Assembly: GCA_950295325.1 (NCBI GenBank)
Contig: OX485803.1
Span: 74,661,554 to 74,725,553, forward strand
Direction of reading: 5' to 3'
From: Polytrichum commune
Lineage: Eukaryota > Streptophyta > Polytrichopsida > Polytrichales > Polytrichaceae
DNA: 64,000 nt
Within the stretch, counting starts at the first letter, position 1. The number at the start of each line of letters is the position of its first letter. Shown here one piece after another: positions 1 through 13,320 of this stretch. The notes beneath the pieces are model-generated. The model did not search any database and was not told the origin of the DNA. It saw only the letters and a list, made by a program, of their open reading frames with translations. The translations under genes were made by a program, and so were the position numbers.

Positions 1-2042
1 TCTGCCTTGATGACCTTGTCGTACTCTTCCTCCGAGATCTTCTTGCTCTTCACCTCGCGCCTCACTCTGCGGAGCTCGGGGGTCTGCGGGAAAGATCCGA
101 TGGTCGTCGTGGGCAGGATGGGCAAGTTCAAAGACTTCTGTTGCTCCTCCAAACGGGTCGACACTGGGGTTGCACGTCTGTGCTCCGATCCCGCAAGACC
201 GGCGGCCTGAAACAATCGTCCACATAATCTCATTAAATTACTGTCACTCTCATACACGACCCCGCCCGATGGGCAGTAAACTCCCATTTCATCTCTCCAG
301 TATCCAAATTTTGCAACACAAAATTCAATTCACAAAGGCGGAGGGTACTCACCGCCTCCTTCACGGCCTTGTTGTGTACACGTGGGGAGTTCCTCCTCGA
401 GTCCTGGGCGGCTGCATTGCTGGAGAAGAACTCCTCATCCTTCTTTCCAGACACGGCGTTGGCCAAAGCCACCACCTCGTGCAACTTCTGGGCAGCGAAT
501 GCCATCCATGACTTCAGTTCCGCGTCCAACTTCGTCTCGTTCTTTAGATCCACGGCGGAGTGCAACAGCGAGCATGAGGTGGAAACCACCACATTCTCTG
601 CGCCCAACTTGCTCTGCAAGTCCTCGATGATGGCCACGGAGGCAGCCAAATCGTTGGCCCAGATGTTCCTGCCGTCCACCACTCCTGCGAACAAGGTCTT
701 TCCGGCGGGAATGCCGTGCTCCTTGATCAATTCAAGAGTCTTGGCTCCGCGTACCAGGTCCACACCGAAGGCGGCGACGGACTCCAGACCGATGAGGGTC
801 CTGCCACGATCCATCCAAAATGTCAAAAACTCCCTTCTAAAAACACAGCAACCAAATACATGCAAGATTTAAGCAATGTCTCTGAAAACCAATGGACGCA
901 ATAAACAATCTCTTACAGGTATGACTCTGCAGGGAGATCGGTGAAGTAAGTCTCAACAAGCAACTTCACTCCAGAAACCTCTCCAAGAACGGCGTACGCC
1001 TTTTTGAACGCATCATATTGGCAGGACTCGATGTCCATCACTAGCTTGGGCTCATCCAACTGGATCCATGAGGCCCCGGCTTCCTTCAACTCTGTTATCA
1101 CCTCCCTGCACCACATTTGGTTATACAATTTTAGTTTCTCTTCATAATTCTCACTCTCATCAACTGCCAACGCATCAAAAGCTCCACATCAACGGCTAAA
1201 AGAAAATTCTCACTTGTAGATTGGGAGGATGGCATCAAGGAGCGAAAGGATGTCAAATCCTTTAGGTGCGCTCTTGTCAGCCTTCGACAGCAGCAAGTAT
1301 GTCACTGGACCAACCAGCACGGGAACAGTATCGACTCCAAGCTGCGCAATTCAATATAAAGTGCTTCAATAGAAGACCATAACTGACCCTCAGAAATTGT
1401 TTCACCTCAAAACTTCACTAAATTGAAGATTCATGCAGCAGGAATTATTAGTCATGTCATCCTCACCTCTTTGGCTTCCTTGTATTCGCTGACTGCCTTC
1501 TTTGAGGCGTACTGGAACTTCGTCTCAGGGCCGAGCTCTGGGACAATGTAGTGGCTGTACGCAACGACAGCATTCCATCAGACCCTCACAAATTTCTCGT
1601 CTTGAAAGACACCCTCCGCTATCCCCCAAGCTCTCATAGCAAACACCTTCTAGCATCTCATAGCAAACAGAAGCAATGTAAATAACACTTACTAGTTGGT
1701 GTCGAACCACTTGGTCATTTCCATGGCGGGCTTGCTCGCGTTGCCGCGGGCCATGGAGAAGTACACATCATGGCCGATGTCTCCGCCTGTCCACTCGTAG
1801 CGAGAAGGCACGGCACCAACCATAGCGGTGGTGTCCAGAACCTGGTCGTAGTAAGAGAAGGTGTTGCTGGGAATCAGGGTCACTCCAGCCTCGCTCATCT
1901 GCTGCCAGATCGAGGCCCTCAACTCCTTGGCCACCTGCTCCAAGTCGGAGGCCTGGGTCTTGCCATCCCAGAAAGACTCGAGGGCAAACTTTAGCTCCCT
2001 CTCGGGGCCCATGCGTGGGTACCCGACCACGTGGGAAGTCAT
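1..2042 (-). CDS. METE: Cobalamin-independent methionine synthase, tandem copy 1 (3' end beyond window)
   Basis: This gene makes methionine by transferring a methyl group from 5-methyltetrahydropteroyl-triglutamate to homocysteine. In plants the enzyme also feeds S-adenosylmethionine synthesis. Exons read on the minus strand, with GT/AG borders: 1693-2042 (ATG at 2042, protein starts [13 protein letters not shown]), 1467-1554, 1214-1341, 917-1105, 353-800 and 1-206, the last cut by the window edge. Exon lengths match the complete copy at 8190-11185 exactly, except that the 317-nt third exon is split here (128 + 189 nt) by a 108-bp intron at 1106-1213. The C-terminal catalytic half with the zinc ligands lies outside the window, so integrity cannot be judged. 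No stop or frameshift is seen in what is present. A longer in-frame start upstream of 2042 would include leader sequence that the other copy does not share. Confidence 0.95.
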
Positions 2043-2054
2043 CTTCGCTGGTTC

Positions 2055-2751
2055 CTTAAATTGCAAATGCACCACATTCTCAGAATTATGCACAATGCTA
2101 AACCACACATAGTGCTAAGATATTATGGTCCTCTAATGCGCAACGCTTGCTACCCTTCGAATTACTTGAGCTATACATCACACCAGGACAATGCATGACA
2201 GAAAACATGTGTACGCATGCACTAAAGAGCTCCTATTACCGCAAATTCAAAGCAAAGAAGGAGAAAACATGGACACTAATGCAATACACCGTCCCCTCAT
2301 TAACTGTCGTCCATCTTGCTCTCCTCTCGAACCCGCACAAAAACAAAAACCACGAAATCTCTTTTCCGGCTCCAAATGCATCACCCAAAACCTTTAACAC
2401 TACTCCCAGATCGCCTCCTTAATAAACAAAATTTAAGGCATCAAAGATAGCTTGCACCCGCTCGGAGAAAACACTGAGACCTCCATGGCCAAACCTCTAA
2501 AATCCACCGCAAGAACAATGCGAGAGAGGCCAACTTCCAAGTGAGGCCCCAGGCACCTCGCTCCACCTAGATCTACACCCTAATTCAGCAAAATACAGCA
2601 CAAAGGCTTCCAAACTGAAGCTCCAACTGCCCATGCAACCGAATGCGGAAAAAACAAAACACAGAACCCCACCTACACCCCAAATCGAATCCGAGCTAAC
2701 CCGCAACAGAATGCTTGAGAATAAAACAGGGAGAGGGCACAGAAGACGCAC
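2055..2751 (-). other. 5'-UTR intron of methionine synthase copy 1
   Basis: The donor (CAG then GTGCGT) sits at 2751/2752 and the likely acceptor at 2054/2055, a few bases before the ATG at 2042. The exon sequence on the donor side (CTTTCCTTTCAG) is nearly the same as in the second copy, which supports a conserved leader intron. Nothing else coding is seen in the interval. The splice sites are inferred from sequence only. Confidence 0.6.
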
Positions 2752-2930
2752 CTGAAAGGAAAGAAAGATGGGGTGATCTTAATCTGCTCAACAACTTCCT
2801 CCTTAGGAACGGTGTAGAGGAGGAAGAAGGATGAGCAGCAGAAGATGGAGAAGACGAAGGAGAGGACGGCCTTAAGAGAAGCCCTGTGTGTGCAGATGCA
2901 AGCTGTCGTCTTTACTATTTTTCCTCACAA
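2752..2930 (-). promoter_or_regulatory. Leader exon and core promoter region, methionine synthase copy 1
   Basis: A pyrimidine-rich leader (minus strand) precedes the leader intron donor. It shares long blocks with 12039-12230 upstream of copy 2, including a segment ending in the AT-rich AGGAAAAATAGTAA core (plus 2913-2925) that resembles a weak TATA element at the same relative place in both genes. Conservation between the copies is the evidence; the transcription start was not determined. Confidence 0.5.
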
Positions 2931-5900
2931 CTAAATTAACTTCCTGGCCACTACCTTCGGAATGAAGTCTGATTTCTCATTAGATGATCTTTTCCCCATT
3001 CCCCTCTGCCATTCCTGTTTCTCATTCGCCTCTAGGAAGCAGGAGCATCACCATGATCTCGACGAGTACCAGTATGGAGGATTGCAACTCCAGATCCACA
3101 CATTGAACACAATTAGAAAGTCCTCCGAAACTGTTCACTGTATACAACAGCTTCCTCTGAGACAAGTCAAACGACACCAAAATACACCTTGCATGAACTC
3201 TTGTCCATACTTGGAGTTGCCCCTGAACCTAATTTGGAATCAAAAAATGCCAATGCCTCTAACATACACTCAAAGCAATCTTTTATGTTTCTACACCACA
3301 CTTGCCCCTCAGATTTCCATTCCAAAACTCCTTTTTAAAGCACTTACCCAGAAATTTTCAATTTTACCTGACTATACGCCATCTTTCTTACAGTCTGATG
3401 CTTTCTGTTGTGGAGCAGATACTATTGTTGACCAGAGTATCGGTCATTGCACGGTTGGACAATCTCTGATAGCATGATACCATAACATTGATACCTACTC
3501 AGTCAACCCAATAATGATCATCAACATCCAATTTCTGTCACTCCCATGTTGTAATTCAACCATGATTATCTGCAAATTCTACGATTTCAACTTTATTGAG
3601 TAGTGTAGGGCAAAGCTAACCTCCAGTGTCGAGCAGTTGTATGGAGATTGTTACAATAATCCCAGATGAGGGCGAACAATTCACGAATTTTCCAGAAATT
3701 GAAACAGTGTATCCTCCTGGAATTAATCCTTGGTACTCTGCTAAGTTTTTTCCTGGTTCCAGATTTGATCAAGCACCCACTTTATACACAACTGTGCAAG
3801 ATCACGTACACATACGCAAACATTCGTTAACGTATATCTTCATCCACGGTAAATACCCCCATGATACAAATAACCATGTGATTCAGTATAAATTAGTACA
3901 TAACCAATATTAATGCAGGAACCAGTTGCTGTTTAATTGCAGCTTAATGATGTACAATCTCGTTTCAGTTATAGCACGCCAGTTAAAATGGTATCAAAAA
4001 TGCAGAACAGATCAGTTAATGGTCAACTTTCCTCACAAGGGAAACTGGCAATTCAATGAACGTCTGAAGCAATAAATACCAAAAGCTGAAGGAAAAAATA
4101 AATAAATAACAATTGCAGTGTACATACGACGAGGCAGTACAAATCATCTGAAGCACGACAACTGAATATTCACGAACGAATCCAACCACACAGACATTCC
4201 CAATGTCACTTGTACGAATGCAAGTAACTGTACACAGTAAGCTCAATTCTAACAATCAACGTGACCACTACCGTATGCAGATGATTCATCTGTATAGAAT
4301 CAATTGATCAGTTGGACTTCGCCCTTGAGTTCGTTTTGCACTGATTGTACCAAATTCATGAGGCATTTAAGGTAAAAAGTGTCGGTTTGTCTCTCATGAA
4401 CCAAAATGTAAACTGTATCTGTTGTGCTGAGGCCTCCAAACCTTATGGATTATACTGTTGCAAACCGGAAGTGAGTCCATGAGAACAGAATGGCCAGATC
4501 GTTGCATTTTCAGTTACTACACTAAATATTGTCTTCAGTGTCACCAATTCTATTTGTCTTGCTCAATACTAAATGTTAACTGCCCGTGTACTGTCACCAA
4601 CACTAAATGTAAAATTAACATTATTTTTCATTCCTTGTAAAATAATTTGGGCATTATAAGTTTACAATGTTGCAATTACCGCCACTTCCTAACTAAAATT
4701 TTCGTCCAAAGTTTAACCATCCATGACAATATTGGTTTATGATCCAACCTTCCCATGTGAATTTGTGGTTTCAAATGTTTTCAATTATGTGGATCTACCA
4801 AGACCAACCATGTGAAAACGAACCTTATTACAAAATGCATCGTATCAAGAATTTCGGGACCCACCCTCTGGCAAAACTCAAAACTCTCATTTGCCTTAAT
4901 AAATATGCAAAAGGTGAAAAAATCAATTAAAACCCAATTGGCATCCACTCACATTTTACGTGTTTGCATCCTTATTTATTGGGTCGATTTAAAAATGTAC
5001 AAAATTTCCAATCATTTTATTATAAATGGAACCTTCCTTGGTGTCCTCCAATTTATTTTGGATTCATATATTGCAGCATGAAATATATTTTGCATTTGGT
5101 AGAGGCGTCTATGGATTAAACCTTTCACAAAATCCATAAAACTAATTGAGTTCAGAGGAAATGGTGTCACCACCTCATCGCATTTGAGGGAGAATGCCAT
5201 CTTCAATGCTACCCTAGCTCATGTATGTGATAATTTTCCTCCCCACATAACTAGAAGTACACCTTAGATGTCTCACTCTCTAATGACGACGCACCTATTC
5301 GGAAGGTTGCAAAGTGCTCTCACATTAGTAAGTTTGTCATATATTGTGTGTTGCCATTTGCTCCATGTTTGTTAGATTTTGAAGTCCTTCAACATGTTAA
5401 TATTCAATGGTGAATCTTGACCATATCTATTTTGTAGTTAGCAAAATGATGAATGTGTCTTCCCCTCCATGCTCAACACTTCTCCCATCATATCGTGAGG
5501 TTGTTGCAAAGGTTATGGCTACAACCTTTCCACGTAGTATTTATGTATCTTGTCCAGGATCCGGATATTCCCCATCATTCAGGCTGAATGTGAGACCCTG
5601 TCAGTTGAGGCTAGGGGGAAGTTGACATGCCAAGCCTATTGCCCGGTTCAGCCCATCCGCCATGTGGATGACACCCTGCCGGTGCCCGGTGCCCAAGGCC
5701 AATACCTACCACGTTATCAACAGTGTGTAAAGTAGAGGAGCTTATTTCCGATCAAGACCCATTATTAATCTACAAGGTATTGTAATTTCCATCAGGCCGG
5801 GATTGATTTTGATCATATGTTTTTGTAGGTGTTTAAAATGAGGTTCCGCGTTTCACGGCTTTGGCCCTTATGTAAATTACTTTGATTAGAGCATGAATTA

Positions 5901-8189
5901 GTGACAATGAGGGCTTGTATTAATGGAATTTGAATAATTGCAAATGGTTTGCAAACCAGTTTTTGATGGTTAAGATGGTCAAGGGAAAGTTTGAAAACCA
6001 TTACTGTAGTGCTGTAATTGAGGGTTAAGGCCAGAGAAAAAAGTAACTGTCAGATCTCTTCACTTGTTGATGGAGGTCTAGAAAATTTGTTGTCATGATT
6101 CAAATTCTAGAAACAAATATGAAAAGCTCTCGAAAACCTGCTATCAACACATAAATCAAAGACCCCAACCTTTGGACAATGAACCCAAACATGCAAATGA
6201 AATCTTAGGGTGTGCAACAATGCTGACATCCCCAACCCAAAGGCTTCATAGAAGTCCTCTAATCTGGCTTCATCGATTTCATTTCTTCCGAATGCATTTT
6301 TCTACAACCATATCGAACGATCGTATGATGTTTATGAGGCTCATGTCAAGAAATTCAACCATTTTGTATTTCTGTGCTTCACAGGGTCTCCCCGCAGAAG
6401 CACAGATACTTGTGTAATCACAACCTCGCATAAAACTCCTATCATATATCACTCCCAACGTCTCGGATATCCAAGGAAGGTTTGGAGGCTGCATTAGCTC
6501 TCAAGCCCGTCAGGGCGAACTCTTTAGGCAGCCACTGCGAATGTTTGAGAAACAAGCCTACAAGTTTATCATCACAGACGTTGGTGAGACTCCAGGTTTA
6601 CATTGAACTTGACGATAAAGCGCGTTTGTTCGCTCAGATCAACAGGTTAACTATCATTTGGAACCACCGACTGTATCAGAGATCCCCACATCAAGTCTGT
6701 TGACCTTGACGAAATTTTCTTCTCATCACCGCGAACATACCACACCTCAGTAGTAGAGCTCAGATTTAACCAGTTTTCTCATTCACGGTTTTCAGAAGCA
6801 GATCTGGCATTAAACTGCTGCATGGATCATCTTAGCTCACCACCAAAGACAAAAGGAACGCAACCCGGAATGAAATGAATTAAATCGAAAGGGAAGGGGC
6901 TAATTTGGGGCCAATGATAGATTCGCAGACATCAACCTCTGCCTAACTGCCCATTCGCCCGGAGCTCTAACATATCCACCATTCAACCACCTGCGTAAAC
7001 TGCCGCAGCGTTGTACACACAGGACTGCAGTTACCATAAATCCAAAAAACTTATTCATAACTACGCTATTTCTGAGTATGGGGCTCAGAGTCGGCCAAAG
7101 TACTATGGTTCGATTCATGCCAAGCGATGTCCTAACCATTATTCAATAGAAGGAGCTGTGAATCCTCATCAACCCCACTCCTCAAACCCTAACCCCATTA
7201 AACCAAAAATACAGCACACCATCCAAACCAATTTTCGCATTGCAAAAAGGAAGCTTCAGAAGCGCAATATAACGTCACTTCCTATTGCATCCGGTCACTG
7301 CTTTAGGCCTTGGTGAAAAAGAAAAGACCAGCACACAACGACCCGACCTCTACAGGAGTCCATATCAACCTCGAGTATGTACAGCAAGAAACTGCAAGCG
7401 GCGTCTGTAGCAATGACAAAAACCAAACACTGAATGAACAAGACATAGGATACCGGAAAGAGGTCGCTGAAAGATGAGAGCATGCTGGAACGCAAGTTGG
7501 CGTACCCATGTGCTCGCGACGGCGGGAAGCTGCATATTCACGCGCAGTTATTTACGTTTAATTACCTTTAATCAACATTTACTCCTGTTCAGAGAAACAA
7601 GCTGTAGGGAGCATCCCTTAGCCCATTATTAACACAAATCCGCTGATTCATGTTATGGCCAATTCATTCGGTAAATAGCTGTCCAACCAAGATAATTTCA
7701 GGTTTACCATACATTGTATTTTTGCTTCTTATATTGAAGTCCTGGGCACGATTGCCTCCAAAAAAGCACACGTACAAATGTCTTCAACAATCACACCCCA
7801 GACCAAATCATATACAATTATCATACTCAGAATTCAAGCTTCTTCACTCTCTTGTATGCACATGCGTTGCGTCTTTGCCTCAATTTTGGCAAACACGTAT
7901 AAATGTTCAAGCTGAATCATCGAACATTCTGCCGATGTCCATAGTTATTCACCGATATCAAAATTGCCTCTTCCCAAAACCTAACCCATGTACACCAGTG
8001 CTTACGAAATATATCAATGTTCCAGAATATGAATCAACAGAGCAATACAAAATAGATGGGTAACACATCCCACCCCCTCTGATGCAACCGCTACCTTTCA
8101 AAGTCAGCGCAAATTAATCCTAACTATGGCTACTACGTTTTAATTTCATGAAAAGTAATATGCTGAAGCTCCACGACGCTCCTTAAAAT
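2931..8189. other. Intergenic interval between the two methionine synthase genes
   Basis: About 5.3 kb with no supportable gene. Only short chance reading frames are present. A GC-richer patch at about 5550-5760, followed by a stretch on plus reading TTCCGATCAAGACCCATT (about 5745), recurs in diverged form near 15370, so part of this interval is a dispersed repeat. The 3' UTR of copy 2 should occupy the last few hundred bases before 8190. Confidence 0.5.
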
Positions 8190-11185
8190 CTACTTGGCCA
8201 GCTCCGCACGCAACTGCTTGGCGGCGTTCACCAAGTTCGTCAATGCGGGTACCACCTCAGCGTACTTCCTCGTCTTCAAACCGCAGTCGGGGTTGATCCA
8301 CAGAACCTTCGACTCCAGCACGGCCAACATCTGAAATACACACCCCACACCCTCCAGGCTCAACGACATGAAACACACAATGCCCACCAAGATTACACAA
8401 ACCCAGCAAAATGGCAAACGATTTCTCAGCTCCCAATGCATACCTTGCGGGCACGCTCAGCCATCTCCTCGGTCGATGGAATACGGGGTGAGTGAATGTC
8501 GTACACTCCTGGCCCGATGCCGGCACCGTAGTGCACGCCCTCACGGAACACGGACAACAACTTCTCGTCGGACCGTGAGTTCTCGATGGTGATAACGTCG
8601 GCATCCATGTCGATGATGGAGTGGATGATGTCGTTGAAGTTCGAGTAGCACATGTGGGTGTGGATCTGGGTGGTGTCCTTCACTCCGCACGTCGTGATGC
8701 GGAATCCGTGCACGGCCCACCTCAAGTAGTCGGCGTGCTCGGACTTGCGCAGGGGAAGACCCTCGCGGAGGGCCGCCTCGTCGATCTGGATCACGGTGAT
8801 CTTCGCGGCTTCCAAATCCTCCACCTCGTCCTTGATGGCCAGGGAAATCTGGTAGCAAGTCTCAGACCTGGGCTGGTCGTTCCTCACGAAAGACCAGTTC
8901 AGGATCGTCACGGGTCCAGTCAACATACCCTTCATGGGCCTCTTCGTCACGCTCTGGGCGTAAGTCGACCAGTACACAGTCATGGCCTTCGGCCTGCTCA
9001 CGTCACCGAAGATGATCGGGGGCTTCACGCACCGGGATCCGTAAGATTGCACCCATCCGTTGGCGGAGAAGCAGAATCCGTCCAATTGCTCGCCGAAGTA
9101 CTCAACCATGTCGTTCCTCTGCAATCCCACTCAATCCCGGTCAATACATGCCCATACACAAATTCTCATCGCCGTTACGTTCATACAAACCTGACTTTCA
9201 ACTGCCAAATATCACATAGCAAAAAAGTCAATACCTCTGGCTCTCCGTGCACGAGCACATCGATGTCAAGTCCCTCCTGCAACTTCACGACGTTGTCGAT
9301 CTCTGCCTTGATGGCCTTGTCGTACTCCTCCTCCGAGATCTTCTTGCTCTTCACCTCGCGCCTCACTCTGCGGAGCTCGGGGGTCTGCGGGAAAGATCCG
9401 ATGGTCGTCGTGGGCAGGATGGGCAAGTTCAAAGACTTCTGTTGCTCCTCCAAACGGGTCGACACTGGGGTTGCACGCCTGTGCTCCGATCCCGCAAGAC
9501 CGGCGGCCTGAAACAATCATCCACACACCCATTAAATTACTGTCCAACTCTCACTGTCACACTCTCATACACGACCCCTCCCAAATCTTGCACCACATAA
9601 TTCAATTCCGAAAGGCGCATGGTACTCACGGCCTCCTTCACGGCCTTGTTGTGTACACGTGGGGAGTTCCTCCTCGAGTCCTGGGCGGCTGCATTGCTGG
9701 AGAAGAACTCCTCATCCTTCTTTCCAGACACGGCGTTGGCCAAAGCCACCACCTCGTGCAACTTCTGGGCAGCGAATGCCATCCATGACTTCAGTTCCGC
9801 GTCCAACTTCGTCTCGTTCTTTAGATCCACGGCGGAGTGCAACAGCGAGCATGAGGTGGAAACCACCACATTCTCTGCGCCCAACTTGCTCTGCAAGTCC
9901 TCGATGATGGCCACGGAGGCAGCCAAATCGTTGGCCCAGATGTTCCTGCCGTCCACCACTCCTGCGAACAATGTCTTTCCGGCGGGAATGCCGTGCTCCT
10001 TGATCAATTCAAGAGTCTTGGCTCCACGTACGAGATCCACACCGAAGGCGGCGACGGACTCCAGACCGATGAGGGTCCTGCCACGATCCATCCAAAATGT
10101 CACAAAACCACTCTATACTATATGAACATTAACCAAATTCTATGAAAGTTTTACTCCATGCCAATAATTTCTGTCCAGCATTCCTCACTTGTATGCTTCG
10201 GCGGGGAGATCGGTGAAGTAAGTCTCAACAAGCAGCTTCACTCCGGAAACCTCTCCAAGAACGGCGTACGCCTTCTTGAACGCATCATATTGGCAAGACT
10301 CAATGTCCATTACCAGCTTGGGCTCATCCAACTGGATCCACGAAGCGCCTGCTTCCTTCAACTCGCTGATCACCTCCTTGTAGATTGGCAAGATGGCGTC
10401 AAGGAGAGAAAGGGTGTCGAATCCCTTGGGTGCGCTCTTGTCGGCCTTCGACAGCATCAAGTATGTCACTGGACCAACCAGCACGGGCACGGTGTTGATT
10501 CCGAGCTGTAAACAAATCCACAATGTCAGCACAAAGACCCGTCATAAATCCTCCCAAAACTCTTCAAAAGATTCACGGAAATTCAATTCTCACGCATGCA
10601 TTAAAATGAAACACATGTCATCCTCACCTCCTTGGCTTCCTTGTATTCGCTCACTGCCTTCTTTGAGGCGTACTGGAACTTCGTCTCAGGGCCGAGCTCT
10701 GGGACAATGTAGTGGCTGTACACAACAACAGCAGTCCATTAGACTCCTCAATACTCCGAAAGACAACTTCTCTATGCAAACAGAAGCGCCAAAAATATTC
10801 CTATTGCAAACAGAAGCAAGGGGAAGGACACTTACTAGTTGGTGTCGAACCACTTCGTCATTTCCATGGCGGGCTTGCTTGCATTACCGCGGGCCATTGA
10901 GAAGTACACGTCATGGCCGATTTCTCCGCCGGCCCACTCGTAACGGGAAGGCACGGCACCAACCATGGCGGTGGTGTCCAGAACCTGGTCGTAGTAAGAG
11001 AAGGTGTTGCTGGGAATCAAGGTCACTCCCGCCTCGCTCATCTGCTTCCAGATCGAGGCCCTCAAGTCCTTAGCCACCTGCTCCAAGTCGGAGGCCTGGG
11101 TCTTGCCATCCCAGAACGACTCGAGGGCGAACTTAAGCTCCCTCTTGGGGCCCATGCGTGGGTATCCGACCACATGGGAAGTCAT
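8190..11185 (-). CDS. METE: Cobalamin-independent methionine synthase, tandem copy 2 (complete)
   Basis: Seven coding exons on the minus strand: 10836-11185, 10628-10715, 10189-10505, 9630-10077, 9235-9507, 8444-9118 and 8190-8330. They total 2292 nt and give 763 residues, close to the roughly 765 usual for plant enzymes. All borders are GT/AG and the phases close exactly. Zinc-site residues are present: His647 and Cys649 in THMCYSNF, Glu671 in TIENSR and Cys733 in NPDCGLK, the same numbers known for the Arabidopsis enzyme. No targeting peptide is visible, so a cytosolic protein is likely. It lies 7.3 kb from a second copy in the same orientation, a tandem duplication. Compared with copy 1 it lacks the intron that splits exon 3. 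Exons 4 and 5 are nearly identical between the copies while exon 1 is clearly more diverged. Confidence 0.97.
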
Positions 11186-11204
11186 CTTTGCTGAGTTTCT
11201 CGAA

Positions 11205-12038
11205 CTGCAGACAATACCAAATTATGAGTACTCGTATAAACCCGCCACCAGACCTCTTCTAGCGCAAAGATCTATGTTGAAGATTCGCCACAAAGATAAA
11301 ACGTTGAATGTGAAAGAATCCTTACAATAAGCGAAGAGATTACCACCTTGGGAATTCTTTCACATTCACAGCGCACAAGCACAATGCGGAGGACATCAAC
11401 ATCCCTCGTAGGATCCTATCCCCGAAAAACTACAGGGGAAAGTACAGAACCCGCGCCCAAATTCCAGGAGCGCGTTGCAACTATCCCTGATGCCTTACTC
11501 TCTTCTTATTTAAGAAGAGGAGCAGAAGAAGAAAAATATACTTCCACTCCAAAAATGACCCCAAGATAGCATGTAAACCCTGACCCGAGAGAAAAAAACC
11601 CACGACAAAGGCCGCCTTCAAACACGGCCCTTAAAAGTGACGCTCTCTTCTCAGATCTGCTCCTTAACAAAGTGAAGGCAAAGAAACCAAGTACGCACAA
11701 CCATTCTCCACAACCCCCCGGCCCCTATTGCATCCCAACTTTGGGAAAACACTAAATACTCATATGCTCAAAACTCATTAAACCCCATTACAAGAACAAT
11801 GCGAGAGAGGCAAACTCCTAAATGTTGCCCCAGACGCCATGTTTCACCCGGATCTACATCCTCACCCAGACAAAACACACGGCCTCAAGCTACCTCCACC
11901 AAAACTCGCAACCCCCAACTCCGGAAGAACGAAAACCAGAACCCCCGTGTAAACCCCAGACCCACGGATCTGAAGCTAGCACGAAACACAATGCATGTGG
12001 GTGTTACAAAAGCACGAAAGGGAGAAGAGCAAGCGCAC
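11205..12038 (-). other. 5'-UTR intron of methionine synthase copy 2
   Basis: The donor is at 12038/12039 (CTTTCAG then GTGCGC) and the acceptor at 11204/11205 (CTGCAG), leaving 19 leader bases before the ATG at 11185. The arrangement matches copy 1. The intron has no supportable coding content. Leader introns are common in highly expressed plant genes, but an effect on expression is inference here. Confidence 0.65.
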
Positions 12039-12240
12039 CTGAAAGGGAAGAAGACGGGGTGATCTGGAGCCACTCAACACCTTCCTCCTGAGGAAATTCG
12101 GTGTAGAGGAGGAAGAAGGATGAGGAGCAGAAGATGGTTGGGGAAGAGGATGCCGACGCCTTAAGAGAAGCCTCCCCTGCGTGCGAGCAGGGCCCCTGCA
12201 AGCTGTCCTCCTTACTATTTTTCCTCACCACTCACTAAGC
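12039..12240 (-). promoter_or_regulatory. Leader exon and core promoter region, methionine synthase copy 2
   Basis: The pyrimidine-rich leader and the AT-rich AGGAAAAATAGTAA core (plus 12213-12225) match those of copy 1. Beyond about 12240 the two upstream regions no longer resemble each other, so the duplicated unit probably ends near here. The TATA-like role is inferred from conservation and position. Confidence 0.5.
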
Positions 12241-12959
12241 CAGATGGGCCTTAAATGGTTACTTCGTTCCCACTACACTGATTATCCCCAAGTACACTAA
12301 ATACGATATTTAGTGTTTGATACACTAAATACGAACGCATACACTAAATATCAATAACCCTATGAAAGTAAGTAGCATTAAATGTGAACTCATAAAATAA
12401 ATATAAAATATGGTAATATGTGGAAGTTACATCTTTGAATTTAGTGTTAGTAAGGATATGAAAAATATATATATAATAAGGGAGGTGGTTGTAGGGAAGG
12501 TACCCGCACATTTATGTATACACTAATCATCAAATAATTGAAAATTAGTGGTGAGCAAGGTAGGGTGGTAACAACATTAAATATAATCAATCATTAAATA
12601 TCTTATTTAGTGTAGTGAGAGAGGCTTAATAATGTGTGTGACAAATTAGTGAAGGTGATACTAAATTTCTTTACTCTATGATATTAGTGCCACCAAAAGA
12701 TCTAGGAAGCATTGTTCACAAAGAATATAATTCATATCAACACTCTTCATTGAAAGTTCTGACACTATTCATCATGGCATTATTCAGTAACAAGCATATG
12801 TTTGCATGTAACTCTATATAGAGCCTTACAACATGCAATATTCTTTTTTAAATGTATGGTAAATGAGTAGGTATTCATGAATTTAGCATCGCTCAATAGA
12901 AATTCCAAACTCACTAATTTTGAGACTTGGCAATATATTGCTTGTTTCGGGAATTAGTA

Positions 12960-13320
12960 CCACGTGCAACAATTGGGATAGTCATTGTAGCCCACTTCTC
13001 CTAGCATATGAAAAACACAATTAGTAGATAGCAAACCCAAGTCGAGGCCATAGCCACTTTTCTCATGATTTTGTAGCTCGTATGCTTTCCGTATTCATTA
13101 TGAAAATGCAAGATTCTCCTGATCGTGTAATGACCATAGAAGTCCCCCTAATTAATTATGTTCACTCTTGAGCCTATAACGGTTATCGTGTTTTGAGGAT
13201 GCAATCCAATCTCTTTTAAGCTCGAGCCTTTATTGTGTTTGTTATGTAGCCACATACCCCTCCACTACAAATGTCCTAATAAGAAATATAATCAAACAAG
13301 GGACCTTGTCTATGTTAACT
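12960..13320 (+). repeat. Dispersed repeat family R1, copy a
   Basis: Diverged copy of a repeat seen at least six times in this window. Diagnostic phrases in order are a 'CGAGGCCATAGCCAC' block, a 'GTTATCGTGTTTTGAG' block and a 'GCCACATACC' block. No reading frame is preserved. The parent element type is not recognised. Confidence 0.6.

Noticed and set aside
233-865. A single 210-codon minus-strand frame as an independent gene
   Set aside because: It is METE exon 4 of copy 1 read through flanking intron sequence. The exon borders at 353 and 800 match the other copy.
8621-9511. A 296-codon plus-strand frame antisense to methionine synthase
   Set aside because: It runs opposite to the conserved METE exons 5-6 and crosses the intron between them. 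It owes its length to the GC-rich codon use of the real gene and has no recognisable domain.
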